DNA of 64,000 nt from Petrolisthes cinctipes (GCA_033782935.1 JAWQEG010001360.1:216001-280000), one strand, 5' to 3'; shown: positions 12,701 through 22,816, numbered from the stretch's first letter. Translations and numbers: made by a program. Notes: generated from the letters alone by a model not told the origin.

Positions 12701-15700
12701 AATTTCTGGATGGCTCAACATTGGTAACGCCTCCATATTACCCCCTATATAACTCCGCCCACATTTCTCCCCTCCCCCCCTCCACCTGCCAGTGATACCA
12801 GATCCACTGAGGCTCACACCAAGTAGCTGGTGGAAGAGGTGGGGTCCCTTGATCTGTCCGGAGCTGTACCTAAAGTACAGTATAGTACTTCTTTGATCAA
12901 AGGGTATGTGAAGGGGTTGGAATAAGGTTACCGTAGTGTATAAGGGTTGTATAATGGGAGAATACGAAGGTGGGTAGGTAAATTTTTGCGTTTGACTCAG
13001 CTAAATTAATTTCACAATATTATCTTTACATATGTTACCAAACAGTTAAAAAAAAACACAGCGAATTATAATAGGAGTTTCTTGTACAGAAAGTAAAAAA
13101 ATTTCCTCGCGTGCTTTGGGTTAATAACCCGATTTTCATTAACCAATCGGACAAATACAGTGATTCAAATTAACATATATTATTTTTTTTTTATCTATTG
13201 CGCAATGGCGTTGTAGCGGCCACATGTGTGGCCACTCTATATACCACACACATATGGCCACTCCTGTATCACTAGGTATACCACTCCTAGATCCCTGGTC
13301 TATTCTTAGCTGGCCAGGTACGCTAATCTTCGACCCATGCAGACCTAAGCCGCCCCAGGGACCACGCCTACCCACAGCCAAGCAGCCATAAGCCCCCTGG
13401 GGACAGCAGCTGTCGCCTCCACTCCCAGGCACGGAACAAATATAAGGGGGGCAACCAGCCCTGCTAGGACACTCACTCCAGCACCAGCACTGGAAGAAGA
13501 AGGTCCCTGCCCACCGTCGTCCTGCCTACCGCCACACCACCTAGCTGCCCTGCATCTACCTGTGTTCCCGCTCTGATCACACAGTTAACCTCCTACCTCC
13601 AGCCAACTCTCCTGCAGCGACTACGGCTCTTCTATGGCACGGCACTGAACGACACGCCAGCATCTTACCATATTCTGTGTGACCTATGTGTACTACCAAT
13701 AAACTGTATTATGTATCCTAGAGTCTGTTCACCCCGGGTAGCGACGCAAGGCCTCCCTTGTCGTTTCAGCGTCAAACAATTGATAGGTAACAAAACTTAA
13801 GGGTTGATAGGATCCTTGAAAATCTAGTGACCACGGGCACACACACACACCGGAACATACATTGATTGTCATCCACATTCACGCATTCTCTGCTACATGT
13901 GTTAATTTAAATTTGTGTCGTCTTTTATCATTAATATCTGCGAGCCTCGTTCCTGGTTCATTGTGAGTGATGTGTGTTTGTACCGTCATGCAGAGAGACT
14001 GAAGCAGAGCGCCCCCAGCCGTATCGTGAACGTGTCCTCCATCGGACACGCGAGGGTCAGTAGCCTCGACTTGAATTCTCTCAACTTTGAAAAGGAAGAA
14101 TACAAGCAGCTTTTCTCTTACAGACGCAGCAAACTCTGTAATGTTCTCTTCTCTCTGGAGCTGGCACGCAGACTGGAGGGGTCAGGTAACCTTTTTTCTA
14201 TATTTCCTCCCCTTAAATAACTAGATAAAAACTGAATATATTGTTCATATTTTATACTGTACGTACGGTCGGCATAAATAAGTATTGGGACTTCCCTGTG
14301 GATAATTATAGTTAATTTCAATATAAGTGTGGTTCCAATATTTTTATTGCCGACCGTACAGTTCCGGACAAAACTCTCAGAATGTAAAGTTGTACTGCTC
14401 TCTGTTTCAGGGGTGACTGCCAACAGCCTCCACCCTGGTGTTGTTAAGACGGACATATTGGTACCATATCATACCATACAAGTAATGATAATGAAGCTCG
14501 TCTTCATTCTGTGGGCCAAGGTGAATCTTCAACACACACACATACATACATACACACATACTCACATCGTACTGGTAATCTTAAGCAGTACACTCATAAT
14601 GTACAGTTGGGGAATAATGTATCTGAACACTGTTGGTAGCTTCTGGCAACAGCCCCATAAGTAAACACCTCAGTGAGAGAAAGTATTTATGAATTAAATG
14701 ATTATTTCACTGTCTGTGGTTGGTCGAAGTCTCCCAATATCAGTTATCGTTATGTCGTAATGGATAAATTTTGTCTATTGCTATCGTGTTTATCCCTGGC
14801 ATTGTTACCAGAAGCCACCAACGGTGTTCAGATACTTTGTTCCCCAACTGTACAGTACAGTACATACTTATTCCTTTTTTCTTGGACGAGTTGGAGAGAA
14901 TAATTATTTATTAATAGAGAGAACTATTTGACTATCTTCACAAGCCTTTCTTGCTTAATGATTACCTAATAAGCGACTGACCATAGATGTGAGTATGTAC
15001 TGGTTCTCTCAATCCCATAATTAATTCATCATAATGACAAACTTTTATTTTACCTCATTTGACCCTACCGTTATACGGTACCGAAAATAGTTGTGATACA
15101 GTACTCGTCATCCATGTACAGCCAGAGTAAACGCTCACTATCAATATAATTATAATTATATTTATTCGATTTGCTGGCAATATCCAAAGGTTTTCTGTAA
15201 AAAAAAAAAATCTAATCTTAACTTTCACTTGGGAATCTAATCATAACTATCAGTCTATCACTAAAAGCTTATGATGAGTCAAGAGTAGCTCATAGGATGA
15301 GTTAGATATGAGTCAACTGCGAGTGACCTCTTCCCCACCACCAGGACAGTGAACTCGGGGCACAGACAAACATCTACCTGGCAGTGTCCGAGGAAGTGGA
15401 GGGAGTGTCGGGTCGGTACTTCACAGACTGCAAGGTATGTATATATGTATGTATGTAACATAAATTATAACATCTACACTCACAGACAGAATAATGAAGC
15501 AATCTAATTGGGATGAAATTAATACTGTGAAATCTTAAAGAATAAAACAATTAGAATATGATGAACGTCAGCCAATACTGTTCAATATGAGTCGTGCTTT
15601 CCAATGGATTACATAATTTACTTTGGAGATCAATGAATTGTCATATACTCACCTCTGCCGGCAGGAAGTAAAGACCTCGAAGCTAGCCCGCGACAAGGAC

Positions 15701-15769
15701 CTGGCAAAGAGACTGTGGGAAGTGAGTGAGAAGGCGGTGAAGCTCAGGCCGGAGGAGAAGTTCTATTAA
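791..15769 (+). CDS. Retinol dehydrogenase 11-14-like SDR, copy 1 (8 exons)
   Basis: Exons read by eye: 791-926, 1431-1523, 2456-2583, 2765-2879, 13994-14185, 14411-14520, 15345-15434, 15665-15769. All junctions are GT-AG and the phases agree. The sum is 969 nt, 322 residues plus TAA, the usual length for the RDH11-14 (SDR7C) family of NADP(H)-dependent oxidoreductases. Visible parts: hydrophobic N-terminal anchor (residues 1-20), TGGSAGIG cofactor loop (41-48), ACRN after beta-2 (basic residue favours NADPH), NNAG (121-124), VNVSS with the catalytic Ser (172/173), YRRSK (Tyr200, Lys204), HPG downstream, and a conserved C-terminal [16 protein letters not shown] stretch. By family it should reduce or oxidise retinal/retinol or lipid aldehydes at a membrane; the substrate is not known from sequence. 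Intron 4 is 11.1 kb and filled with transposons. The start is the ATG before the hydrophobic anchor. It has a near-identical degraded partner at 50581. Confidence 0.88.
2951..6037 (+). mobile_element. 5'-truncated non-LTR retrotransposon (RNase H-bearing, Jockey/I group) in SDR intron 4
   Basis: The insertion is bounded by a 13-base target-site duplication, TCAAGCAACAACA, at 2938-2950 and 6038-6050. Copy 2 of the gene has the single empty site near 52713-52728. The element begins inside the endonuclease-RT linker, so its 5' half is missing. It ends in an AATAAATAAATCAATAAAT-type tail rather than a pure poly(A). It inserted after the gene duplication, in the same orientation as the gene. Confidence 0.88.
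2959..5622 (+). pseudogene. Degenerate ORF2 (reverse transcriptase and RNase H) of the intron 4 element
   Basis: Coding similarity to the ORF2 at 57176-60856 runs through at least three frames. 2959-3350 holds the basic linker ([16 protein letters not shown]). About 3400-4075 holds the RT domain ([56 protein letters not shown] active site near 4030). About 4080-4280 is in another frame. About 4280-5622 contains the RNase H domain ([30 protein letters not shown]). The first frameshift coincides with a (CT)n run near 3386-3400. A stretch of about 13 residues is missing after GILQQLQ. The protein cannot be made as it stands. Confidence 0.85.
6102..6368. mobile_element. hAT-like MITE in SDR copy 1 intron 4
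   Basis: The 267-base element starts CAGTGGTTCTTAACC and ends GGTTAAGAATCGCTG, near-perfect terminal inverted repeats. It is flanked by 8-base duplications CTCTAGAG (6094-6101 and 6369-6376). Termini and an 8-base duplication are typical of non-autonomous hAT elements. There is no coding capacity. The paralogous intron has a different MITE at exactly the same target (52777-53024). Confidence 0.82.
7782..8088 (-). pseudogene. Mirror copy of the Tc1-like transposase C-terminal part (left arm)
   Basis: Reverse-complement copy of 11178-11484, including the in-frame stop before [12 protein letters not shown]. It shows that the whole catalytic 3' half of the gene was duplicated when the arms formed. 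Confidence 0.62.
8542..8761. mobile_element. Small foldback MITE nested in the left palindrome arm
   Basis: Outer ends CCTATAGTGCTTC and GAAGGACTATAGG are imperfect inverted repeats. Just inside are longer ones: GCGAAATGCTGCGGCTGGGA and TCCCAGCCACAGCATTTCGC. The total is about 220 bases with no coding sequence. The mirror copy sits at about 10504-10723 in the right arm, so this MITE entered before the arms were duplicated. Confidence 0.65.
9320..9633 (+). pseudogene. N-terminal part of Tc1-like transposase (left arm into spacer)
   Basis: The frame reads a helix-turn-helix-like stretch ([19 protein letters not shown]), then [29 protein letters not shown] and [10 protein letters not shown], the last holding the first catalytic Asp of a DDE transposase. 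It continues through the unique spacer as [16 protein letters not shown] and then meets CG|GTGAGT at 9634, a good splice-donor match, or the frame simply ends. An in-frame shift is needed upstream, because the long open part begins at 9431. By symmetry the arm portion is repeated on the minus strand at about 9679-9950. Confidence 0.6.
9679..9950 (-). pseudogene. Mirror copy of the Tc1-like transposase N-terminal part (right arm)
   Basis: Reverse-complement copy of the left-arm segment. It encodes the same [16 protein letters not shown] and [10 protein letters not shown] stretches on the minus strand. After TFS it runs into the other side of the spacer and loses similarity to transposases, so only the left-arm version continues with recognisable transposase sequence. 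Confidence 0.6.
10504..10723. mobile_element. Small foldback MITE, mirror copy in the right arm
   Basis: Mirror of the MITE at 8542-8761, with the same inner (GCGAAATGCTG) and outer (CCTATAGT) inverted repeats. Confidence 0.62.
11178..11484 (+). pseudogene. C-terminal part of Tc1-like transposase (right arm)
   Basis: The frame reads [16 protein letters not shown] (second catalytic Asp), QVIDWSS, a TAG stop, then [12 protein letters not shown] (final acidic residue) and a C-terminal tail ending GGWTRY. The same stop is in the mirror copy at 7782-8088 on the minus strand, so it predates or was copied with the arm. About 60 residues between the first and second catalytic Asp were not found. The transposase is therefore not intact in either direction. 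Confidence 0.65.
13212..13768 (+). mobile_element. Solo LTR in SDR copy 1 intron 4
   Basis: The 557-base segment starts TGTAGCGGCC and ends GTCGTTTCA (TG...CA). It is flanked by the 4-base duplication GCGT (13208-13211 and 13769-13772), and the site is empty in SDR copy 2 (near 53347). It contains a TATA-like AAATATAAGG near 13439-13448 and an AATAAA near 13698, giving the orientation. No other copy of this LTR was seen in the window. Ty3/gypsy membership is suggested only by the duplication length. Confidence 0.75.
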
Positions 15770-15952
15770 CCTGGAAGACCTCCCTCATCCCATCCATCCA
15801 TCAAGGTGTTGCAGATGCCTATATAAGCAGTGTGACTGATCACAGTTATTTTATATTAGTGAACATTTCCATTTCTGTATTAGTAAGTTTTAATTTAATG
15901 TCTACCGTTCTAAACTATGAGGTTGGCAAAACTCTCCCCTCTAAGCAGAAAT

Positions 15953-15958
15953 AATAAA
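15953..15958 (+). promoter_or_regulatory. Poly(A) signal of SDR copy 1
   Basis: AATAAA lies about 185 bases after the stop codon and is conserved in the paralogous 3' flank of copy 2. Homology between the two 3' flanks fades about 25-30 bases further on. Confidence 0.6.
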
Positions 15959-15984
15959 GTTTCCACCTGCTGCTAATATACTGC

Positions 15985-16338
15985 TAACGTCCCGGAAGAG
16001 TAACTTGGCTCTACTCGACACAATTTAATCGACACAACAGCTACTTATTTCCGTGGCGTTCATTATTTATTATGAAATATGATTATGTGAAGCGTCTGTG
16101 TAACTGAGAGGAGAAATTGCCTCGCGAGCTGAAAGATGCATACACACGTTGGAGTACTATTTACTGCATTTATTTTGCATAGCTTACTTTTCTTATATTG
16201 TTATTCTATTTTGCTGACTAAAGAACTCTCACATTCCAACACCTCAACCCATAAAAAAAAAAATCTCAACCTGGCACGAATCCTGACACAGATATACTGT
16301 AACACGAAAACCCACATGACCTGAGACCACCCCATAAC
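15985..16338. other. Unassigned DNA 3' of SDR copy 1
   Basis: Homology with the copy 2 flank ends near 15985. No gene, terminal repeat or tandem repeat was recognised up to the non-LTR tail at 16352. Confidence 0.4.
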
Positions 16339-16351
16339 ACTACCTACCTCC

Positions 16352-16695
16352 CTGGTGAAGGCTGGTTATATCCAGAAATGAGGAATCTGGCATCCTCTAC
16401 AACACCCTGGCCTGTTATGTCTGTCTCTCTTACTATCTCTCATTTCTTCTGGGTAGCCGACGAGATCACCTGATTGGGTGGCACAACAAGGAAGACTATA
16501 GACGGTGGGCTTGTTGCCACGGGGATACATGCTTGTGAGCCAGCAGTCCCCTCGTCTGCTGCCTTCGAAGAAACAGATCTCACTATCACCCTGACTCCCA
16601 TTTGGGGGTCCGAGCATCTGCACGGCTTCAGTCAACCAGACTCAGGACTGCTCGGCTAGACAGGCTGATGAACTACAACAACAACAACAACAACA
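16352..16695 (+). mobile_element. 3'-end fragment of a non-LTR retrotransposon with a CAA-repeat tail
   Basis: The segment ends GCTAGACAGGCTGATGAACT followed by (CAA)n, a typical tail for I-group elements. It is flanked by a likely duplication ACTACCTACCTCC at 16339-16351, with a slightly expanded match at 16696-16712. It is too short to retain a recognisable protein domain. Confidence 0.6.
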
Positions 16696-16712
16696 ACTAC
16701 CTACCTACCTCC

Positions 16713-17050
16713 TATTCCACCGCACAATGTAGTTCCTTCACCCAATGTTGTTTGCTTGTTGTTTTTATCGGTGATGTAGTTGGTGTAGTTGTAGAATGTA
16801 AGTGGTTACTACCGATATGTTGTTTGTTGTTGTTTAGAATAAAAGTAGATACTGCTATTGCCTAGAATAAAAATGGATACTATTGCTGTGTTTCGTTTGT
16901 TATTGCTGTTGGATTCTACCGCTGAGTGTTGTTGCGGGTATAGATTCGAGTAGCAATCTGGAGGCAGTGAGAAACTCCTACTACCATCCCTTAATGTATA
17001 AAATATGGACATGGAAGGAGTTCCATTTTCCAGCCGTTTGTTTTGCTCGA

Positions 17051-17105
<55 letters not shown>

Positions 17106-17883
17106 TCCGGCGACAGTCTCTCATATGGAGATAAATTGCCTCTTCCCACGTTATCTGATAATCTCTTCAATCCGTGGGGATTCCTGACATGATTTATATC
17201 GAACGGGTTTCTATTCTAAACTACAGGAGTGATGGGTCTAAATAACTAGAGAAAGTCCCTAGAATACTGGAGCTCGTGTTTTCTGTTAAGGTTAAATGTT
17301 TGCCACTAACAGAAAATCTTCTACAACACACAACATAGAAGAATCCTGATTAAACATTGCGAATCCATCACCGCACACACTCTTCTGCTCACTCACTCCC
17401 AAGCCTAGGCTATATAAAATATATCCTCTCACCCGATGCAAGCCCTTAACTCCTCTTCAAGAAGCCCTCTCACCGCCCTTAAGGGACACTTTCTTTATGT
17501 TACACCTATAATGTTAGGAGGTCGTTACTACCAAGGGTGTATAGTAGACTAACAATACTAGGCATGGTTTTATTCAGGAAGTAGGACAAAGATACTGTGT
17601 GGACCCAAGTACGTATAAGATGCTCCGTTGCGTTGCCTGCCGTGATGCCCGTGGGTTGGCTGCCGCGTTGCATGAAGGTAATAGCGTATCTTGAGAATAG
17701 GAGCGTGGCTGCAGTGTCAAGGAGGGTGTATGGCTCAAGAAGTATGGAGACATGGTACTTGGGTCACTACAGACCCTTTAAATATTTACCTCTTTCCTCC
17801 AGCTGCCTTCACCTCCCACTCCCATGCTAATGCCTCTATACAGTAATACAACACTGCTTCCTACCTTCACCTTTTCTTGTTTA
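16713..17883. repeat. Unassigned DNA with a (GA)n microsatellite
   Basis: A pure GA run occupies about 17054-17104. Otherwise no coding frame or element ends were recognised between the non-LTR tail and gypsy element 1. Confidence 0.5.
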
Positions 17884-17888
17884 CCATA

Positions 17889-18019
17889 TGTATGAGATGT
17901 CGCCCAGCCAGTGCGGCACCGGGCAGGGTAGCCAGTGAGCCACTCAGGCAGTGTGTAAGCAACCGGCCTCAGTAAAGGATAGAACCGCACTCCTCTGTGT
18001 ATTACTCAACCCTCATACA
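17889..18019 (+). repeat. 5' LTR of gypsy element 1
   Basis: 131 bases, TG...CA, identical to the 3' LTR except two substitutions (AAGGATAG against AAGAATAG, and CACTCC against CACCCC). Confidence 0.92.
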
Positions 18020-18053
18020 TGGCGCAGTGAGTAGAGGACTTACAGTACTTAAC

Positions 18054-18940
18054 ATGGCTGGACGTCGCCCACGCTTATTGACCCAGACCCCTAGGGCAAG
18101 CCCTCGTTCGTTACAGACCCCCAGGGTACTCGGGCAGACACACCAGCTACTAATGGCACAGACAGAGGCCATCACTTCTCTGCAGCAACAACTGGCGGCG
18201 GCGGGGCGGCCCAGATCTCACCCATCAGTCCCACGATCGTCAGCCCCAGAAAAATGTGATATGGAGATGACCACATCAGCATTTCGGACATGGAGGCGAT
18301 CTATGGAATGCTGGTTGGGCCTAAATGGCTGGCCACCACAAGAGGCCGTCCTGCACATCCGCCTCCATTGTACCCCCGCCCTGCAACGTTCCCTTGATGC
18401 TTGATTCTCTGATAGAGAATGGCGAGCACTGGCCACTGAAGAGGCCCTGGATGCCATTGGACGTATTGCACTCCAGGTGACAAACCAGGCAGCTGACTGG
18501 TGTAAGTTTTTTTTACATCGAACCAGGAATATAGTGAATCCATAAGTGAATATTTTACTCGGTCGGCTCAGTGTGCGGCGGATTGTGAATTCAAGTGTCC
18601 CCACTGTAATAATAGTTTATCTGAATATATGCTATTACGTAAGCTAGTGAGTGGCATAGCAAGTGTGGAATTGAAAGAAGAAGTGTTTCGAAGGTGTGAT
18701 TCATTCAGTGAGGTGGATTCATTACGTAAATTTTGTGTTGCGTTTGAGGCCGCCCATAAGGACGCCACCCGCCCTGGTGTTAGTACAAAGAATATTGGGC
18801 GGGAAGGGCGGGAAGCCATGGCGTCAGTGGCTACAGTGTCCTCGTTGCCAGACGCATTACAGGAGGAGGTTGGGCTCCCGCCACAGGCCGCAGGTGCCCG
18901 CCAGCCGCCACATTATAAACCCCGCTGTGGCAACAGTTGA
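18054..18940 (+). pseudogene. gag of gypsy element 1, broken
   Basis: An ATG at 18054 opens a basic N-terminus (MAGRRPRLLTQ) that runs into a stop at 18402-18404. Gag-like sequence continues in other frames to about 18940 (RKLVSGIASVELKEEVF, SFSEVDSLRKF). At least one frameshift and one stop interrupt it. Assignment rests on position between LTR and zinc knuckle and on its general gag-like character. Confidence 0.6.
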
Positions 18941-18979
18941 TTAAAACACAAACCTGGGAAAGGTTCGTGCCCCGCCGAG

Positions 18980-20065
18980 ATGCTGGCATGCCACAACTGC
19001 GGTAAAACTGGACATTTGCGCAAAATGTGTAGAAGCAAGGGTAAGCAGGTGGCAGCAACCGAGGAAATGGAGGCCTCTGGCATAATAATTGCCGCCACAA
19101 GGAACGTTGAGAGACAGCCTTTTATCTGGGTGAAGGTCAGTATTGGAAATAATGAGAGGAAGTCAGCCAAAATCCAGGTGGTGCCAGATACAGGAGCTCA
19201 AGTGTGTGTTGCTGGTCCAGGGTTGCTGGCCGCACTTAACATCATCAAAACATCGTTAGTGAACCGTGGAAATTTGAAAGATGTGGCAAATGTGAGCCTG
19301 AAACCCATAGGTTCATTCACATGCTGTATACAGCATGGTAGCAGAACCACGACACAAGAGATCTATATCTTAGAGACTGCTACTCGATGCTATGTGTCGC
19401 TACAAGCGTGTAAGGATTTAGGTTTGGTGCATGCTGACTTTCCTTACCAATCTCCAGTTGTAGCACCAACTACTGCTGACGTTGGCAATGCTACTTCAGA
19501 GTCAGCTGACTACCTGCTAGCACGCCCAGATACAGTCCCGTTAACCCCGTTAGAAGAAAACGTGCCGCAGTTGGAGGCCTGGCTTCTTCGCTACTTCTCA
19601 GGATCCAAATTTAACACTGACGGGAGCCCCTTGCCAGTAATGGAAGGCAAGCCACATAGTATCCACCTGCTACCAGATGCCAAGCCCTATGCCTGCCACA
19701 CACCGGCTTCGGTCCCAAGGCACTGGGAGGCGGAGGTGAAAAAACAGTTGGACGAGGACATAAGAAAGGGAATACTAGAACCAGTACCGGTAGGAGAGGC
19801 GACAGAGTGGTGCGCGAGAATGGTGGTAGTTGCAAAAAAATCAGGCCAGCCAAGACGAACCGTTGACTATCAGAAGCTCAACGCCGCCTGCAAAAGAGAA
19901 ACACACCATACTCGTACACTATTTGACTTGGTATCTGGAATCCCACGTCATACTTACAAAACCACATCAGACGCACATTGGGGCTTCCACCAAGTGGAGT
20001 TGCAGGAGAACAGCAAGAGGCTCACCACCTTTATTACCCCATGGGGATATACAGAGGAAATTTAA
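18980..20065 (+). pseudogene. pol part 1 of gypsy element 1: zinc knuckle, protease, N-terminal RT
   Basis: The open stretch starts with a CX2CX4HX4C knuckle (CHNCGKTGHLRKMC). It then has an aspartic protease signature DTGA (19187-19198) and the front of the RT domain (AEVKKQLDEDIRKGILEPV, VVVAKKSGQPRRTVDYQKLN, WGFHQVEL, RLTTFITPWG). It breaks right after PWG, where the RT core before the active site has been lost. Confidence 0.85.
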
Positions 20066-20408
20066 GTGTGTGGATGATACACTGTTATTCGATAACAGTG
20101 TAGAAGAGGCGTTCTGGCATACATATGATTTTTTAGAAACATGTGCCAGGAAGGGAGTAACACTAAAGCCAGAGAAATTCAAATTTTGCAGGAGGCAAGT
20201 AGACTTTGTGGGTTTCCATGTTGGCTGGGATGCTTTTAAGCCCACAGAAGAAAAGTTGGCAGCCATCAGGAACTTTGACATGCCTGCCGAAGCCTCACTA
20301 ACTGATATCCGCTCCTGGCACGGGTATGTCAATCAGCTAGCGCCCTTCCTCGCTACTGCACCCATTATGGAGCCCTTCAGAGAGTTACTGAAAAAAACAC
20401 AAGGATAA
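20064..20408 (+). pseudogene. pol part 2 of gypsy element 1: RT active site and thumb
   Basis: KCVDDTLL (20064-20087) is the RT active-site block with CVDD. It is followed by FCRRQVDFVGFHV and the RT connection region. Compared with family members, a block of roughly 30 codons between PWG and KCVDD is deleted with a frameshift, so the RT is non-functional. Confidence 0.82.
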
Positions 20409-20419
20409 AAAGTGTACTG

Positions 20420-21995
20420 GGATGAAAATCTAAAGGAATAGTATAGGCAAGCAAAGGATGTCATTTGCAAGCTTGCAAAGGAAGGACTCTCATTTTATGA
20501 CAAGGACAGGCCTACAGTTGTGGTGACAGATTGGAGCAAGGTGGGTATTGGGTTTGTAGTACTCCAACAGCATTGTTCCTGCCACCTGAAAGAAGCTCTA
20601 TTCTGTTGCAAAAGTGGGTGGCGTCTGGCGCTGTGTGGCAGCCGCCACCTCACATCCGCAGAGGCAGGGTACGCACCAGTGGAAGGTGAGGCGTTGGCCG
20701 TCGCTTGGTGTCTTCGTAAAGCCCGCCTCTTTCTGCTTGGGTGCCCTAATCTCATCGTTATCACCGACCACCGCCCACTGGTAAAACTCCTGGGGGACAG
20801 AGAGCTGAAAGACATTGCCAACCCAAGACTATTTGGCCTTAAAGAAAAAACACTGCATTACAGATTTCAAATCAAGTATCTCCCAGGGAAACGTAACTCC
20901 GCAGCAGATTTCCTGTCTCGATACCCGGCTCTCTGTGCACCCCCAGATGCCACGGATGAAGAAGATGCAAACGACATGGAAGGTGCTATGGCAGCTGCAA
21001 CAGTGGCTGCACTCAACTGTGACGATTGCATTGTGTTAGATAGTACAACGGTGGTACAGGCGGCTGCCGAGGACCCTGAATATCAGCTGCTCGTTGCCAA
21101 AGTAACAGCGGGTGATTGGCACCCACACCGAGCCCAGGAACTTGTCTGTCTTCGCCATTTTTATGGGGTGAGAGACAGGCTGGCAGTGTCACAATGGCTG
21201 GTAACGTACACGTATGGACAGGGGTCAGTCCGTCTTGTCATACCTATTGCCCTTAGAAAACATGTGGCGGAAAATCTTCACGCAGGGCATCAGGGCCTGG
21301 ACGGGATGTTGAGAAGGGCAAGACAAACAGTGTATTGGCCTGGAATGGAGGGTGATTTGCAGCACCACAGAGATGTTTGTGCTGTCTGCAATGCTTACTC
21401 ACTCTCACAAGCAGCTGAACCCTTAACTCTGACACCGCCACCCAAATACCCCTTCCAACATACGGTTGCTGATCTGTTCCAACTCGATGGACAAATGTAT
21501 TTGGCATATGCTGATAGACTTACAGGGTGGCTGGAAATAGCACATTTTCCGAGCGGAGCTACATCAAGCAAGCTGTTGTCAGTAATGCGCCAGTATTTCC
21601 AAAGATGGGGCGCACCAGAGTCAATCTCCACAGATGGCGGAACTAATCTAACCAGTGAAGAGATGTCCAACTTTCTCGAGAGGTGGGGAGTGGAGAGAAG
21701 AGTATCTTCCGCTTACTTTCCACAGTCCAATGGCCGGGCAGAGGCAGCCGTCAAGTCTGCCAAGAGGCTGCTTCACGCTAACACAGGTGGCGGAGGCAGT
21801 CTACGTACAGACAAAGTGTCAGTGGCGTTGCTACAGTACTTGAATACACCACTGCGTGGAGTAAAGAAGTCACCAGCACAACTGGCCATGGGGAGGCAGT
21901 TACGTGACGGCGTGCCTGCCCACCAGCAACACTACAAAGTTGACAGCCACTGGCGGGGGGCCCTTCGGGCACAGGAACGTGAATCAGTGAGGTAG
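20420..21995 (+). pseudogene. pol part 3 of gypsy element 1: RNase H and integrase
   Basis: RNase H (TDWSKVGIGFVVLQQ; LTSAEAGYAPVEGEALAVAW; TDHRPLVKLLGD) is followed by an integrase with HHCC elements (HAGHQGLDGML, CAVCNAY) and the catalytic core (VADLF, STDGGTNLTSEE, PQSNGRAEAAVK). The frame is open from about 20520. C-terminal pieces continue to about 22355 in another frame after a TAG at 21993-21995. Confidence 0.85.
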
Positions 21996-22685
21996 CAGGG
22001 TGTGTGGGTGGAGAGGCAGGGAGCGACTAGAACACTCCCCCCGTTAATGCTCGGCACCCAGGTGTGGGTACAAAACCAGGAGACTAAAGTGTGGGACAGA
22101 CGTGGGGTGGTCACGGAGACTCTTCCACATCGGCAGTATACAGTCAAGCTGGATGGAAGTGGACGCGTTACATTACGTAATAGGAGGCATCTTCGAGCGG
22201 TGAGAGGCTCAAGCCACCCCACACAGCCACCACCACAGAACCTAATTCTACACTCAACGCGGTCCCGCCCCACCCACACAGAAGCGACAGGCCGGCCACA
22301 GAGGCGTGTGAAACAGCCAGCTTGGATGTCCGATTATATAGCTGGCACCCAGTAGATTTGTACGTGCGTGAGGGTGTGTGCGTGCGTGAGTGAGTGTGTG
22401 TGTGCGTGCGTGTGTGTGTGTTTGAATGGGTAGCGGTATGAGTATATCAATTATATGGGAGTGTTTGTGCGTGTGTGTGTGTTGGAGTGAGGCAGTACTG
22501 GCTTAAGAGATAGTTATTTTCAATATTTTCTTGTCATACCTTAGTTTGTTATTGTCATTAAGGATACATTACCATATCTTATGTTGTGTCATAAATCATA
22601 TTCTGTTATGTTGTCAATTTATTAATGTCAGATACACAATGTCCATCAGTAGCCTATATTGTACATTGTATATCTTGGGGGGAGA

Positions 22686-22816
22686 TGTATGAGATGTCGC
22701 CCAGCCAGTGCGGCACCGGGCAGGGTAGCCAGTGAGCCACTCAGGCAGTGTGTAAGCAACCGGCCTCAGTAAAGAATAGAACCGCACCCCTCTGTGTATT
22801 ACTCAACCCTCATACA
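22686..22816 (+). repeat. 3' LTR of gypsy element 1
   Basis: 131 bases, directly preceded by a G-rich polypurine tract (22677-22685) and followed by the CCATA duplication. Confidence 0.92.

Larger units (their letters stand above)
6398..12866. mobile_element. 6.47 kb palindromic Tc1/mariner-type foldback element
   Basis: Two arms of about 3.19 kb (6398-9587 and 9679-12866) are near-perfect inverted copies around a 91-base spacer (9588-9678). The ends read CAGCTCCGGACAG... and its reverse complement, flanked by TA (6396-6397 and 12867-12868), the usual Tc1/mariner arrangement. The intron of SDR copy 2 preserves the empty site (near 53050). Pieces of a Tc1-like transposase lie in each arm. The arms differ by small changes: a T run at 7611-7629 against 11632-11650, and ACCCCTGTAG near 8196 against CTACTGGGGTG near 11063. 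They are therefore not literal copies of one read. Confidence 0.85.
17889..22816 (+). mobile_element. Ty3/gypsy LTR retrotransposon 1
   Basis: LTRs of 131 bases (17889-18019 and 22686-22816) start TGTATGAGATG and end CCTCATACA. They differ at two positions. The 5-base target duplication is CCATA (17884-17888 and 22817-22821). Directly after the 5' LTR comes TGGCGCAGTGAGTAG, the likely primer-binding site. A GGGGGGAGA polypurine tract precedes the 3' LTR. Domain order gag, zinc knuckle, protease, RT, RNase H, integrase places it in Ty3/gypsy (Metaviridae-like). The two-base LTR difference indicates a recent insertion. Confidence 0.93.

Noticed and set aside
6398..12866. Palindrome as a simple assembly error
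   Set aside because: TA flanks, Tc1/mariner-like termini, an empty site in the paralog and scattered arm differences favour a real element. It is not fully excluded without reads and is listed as the refuting test.
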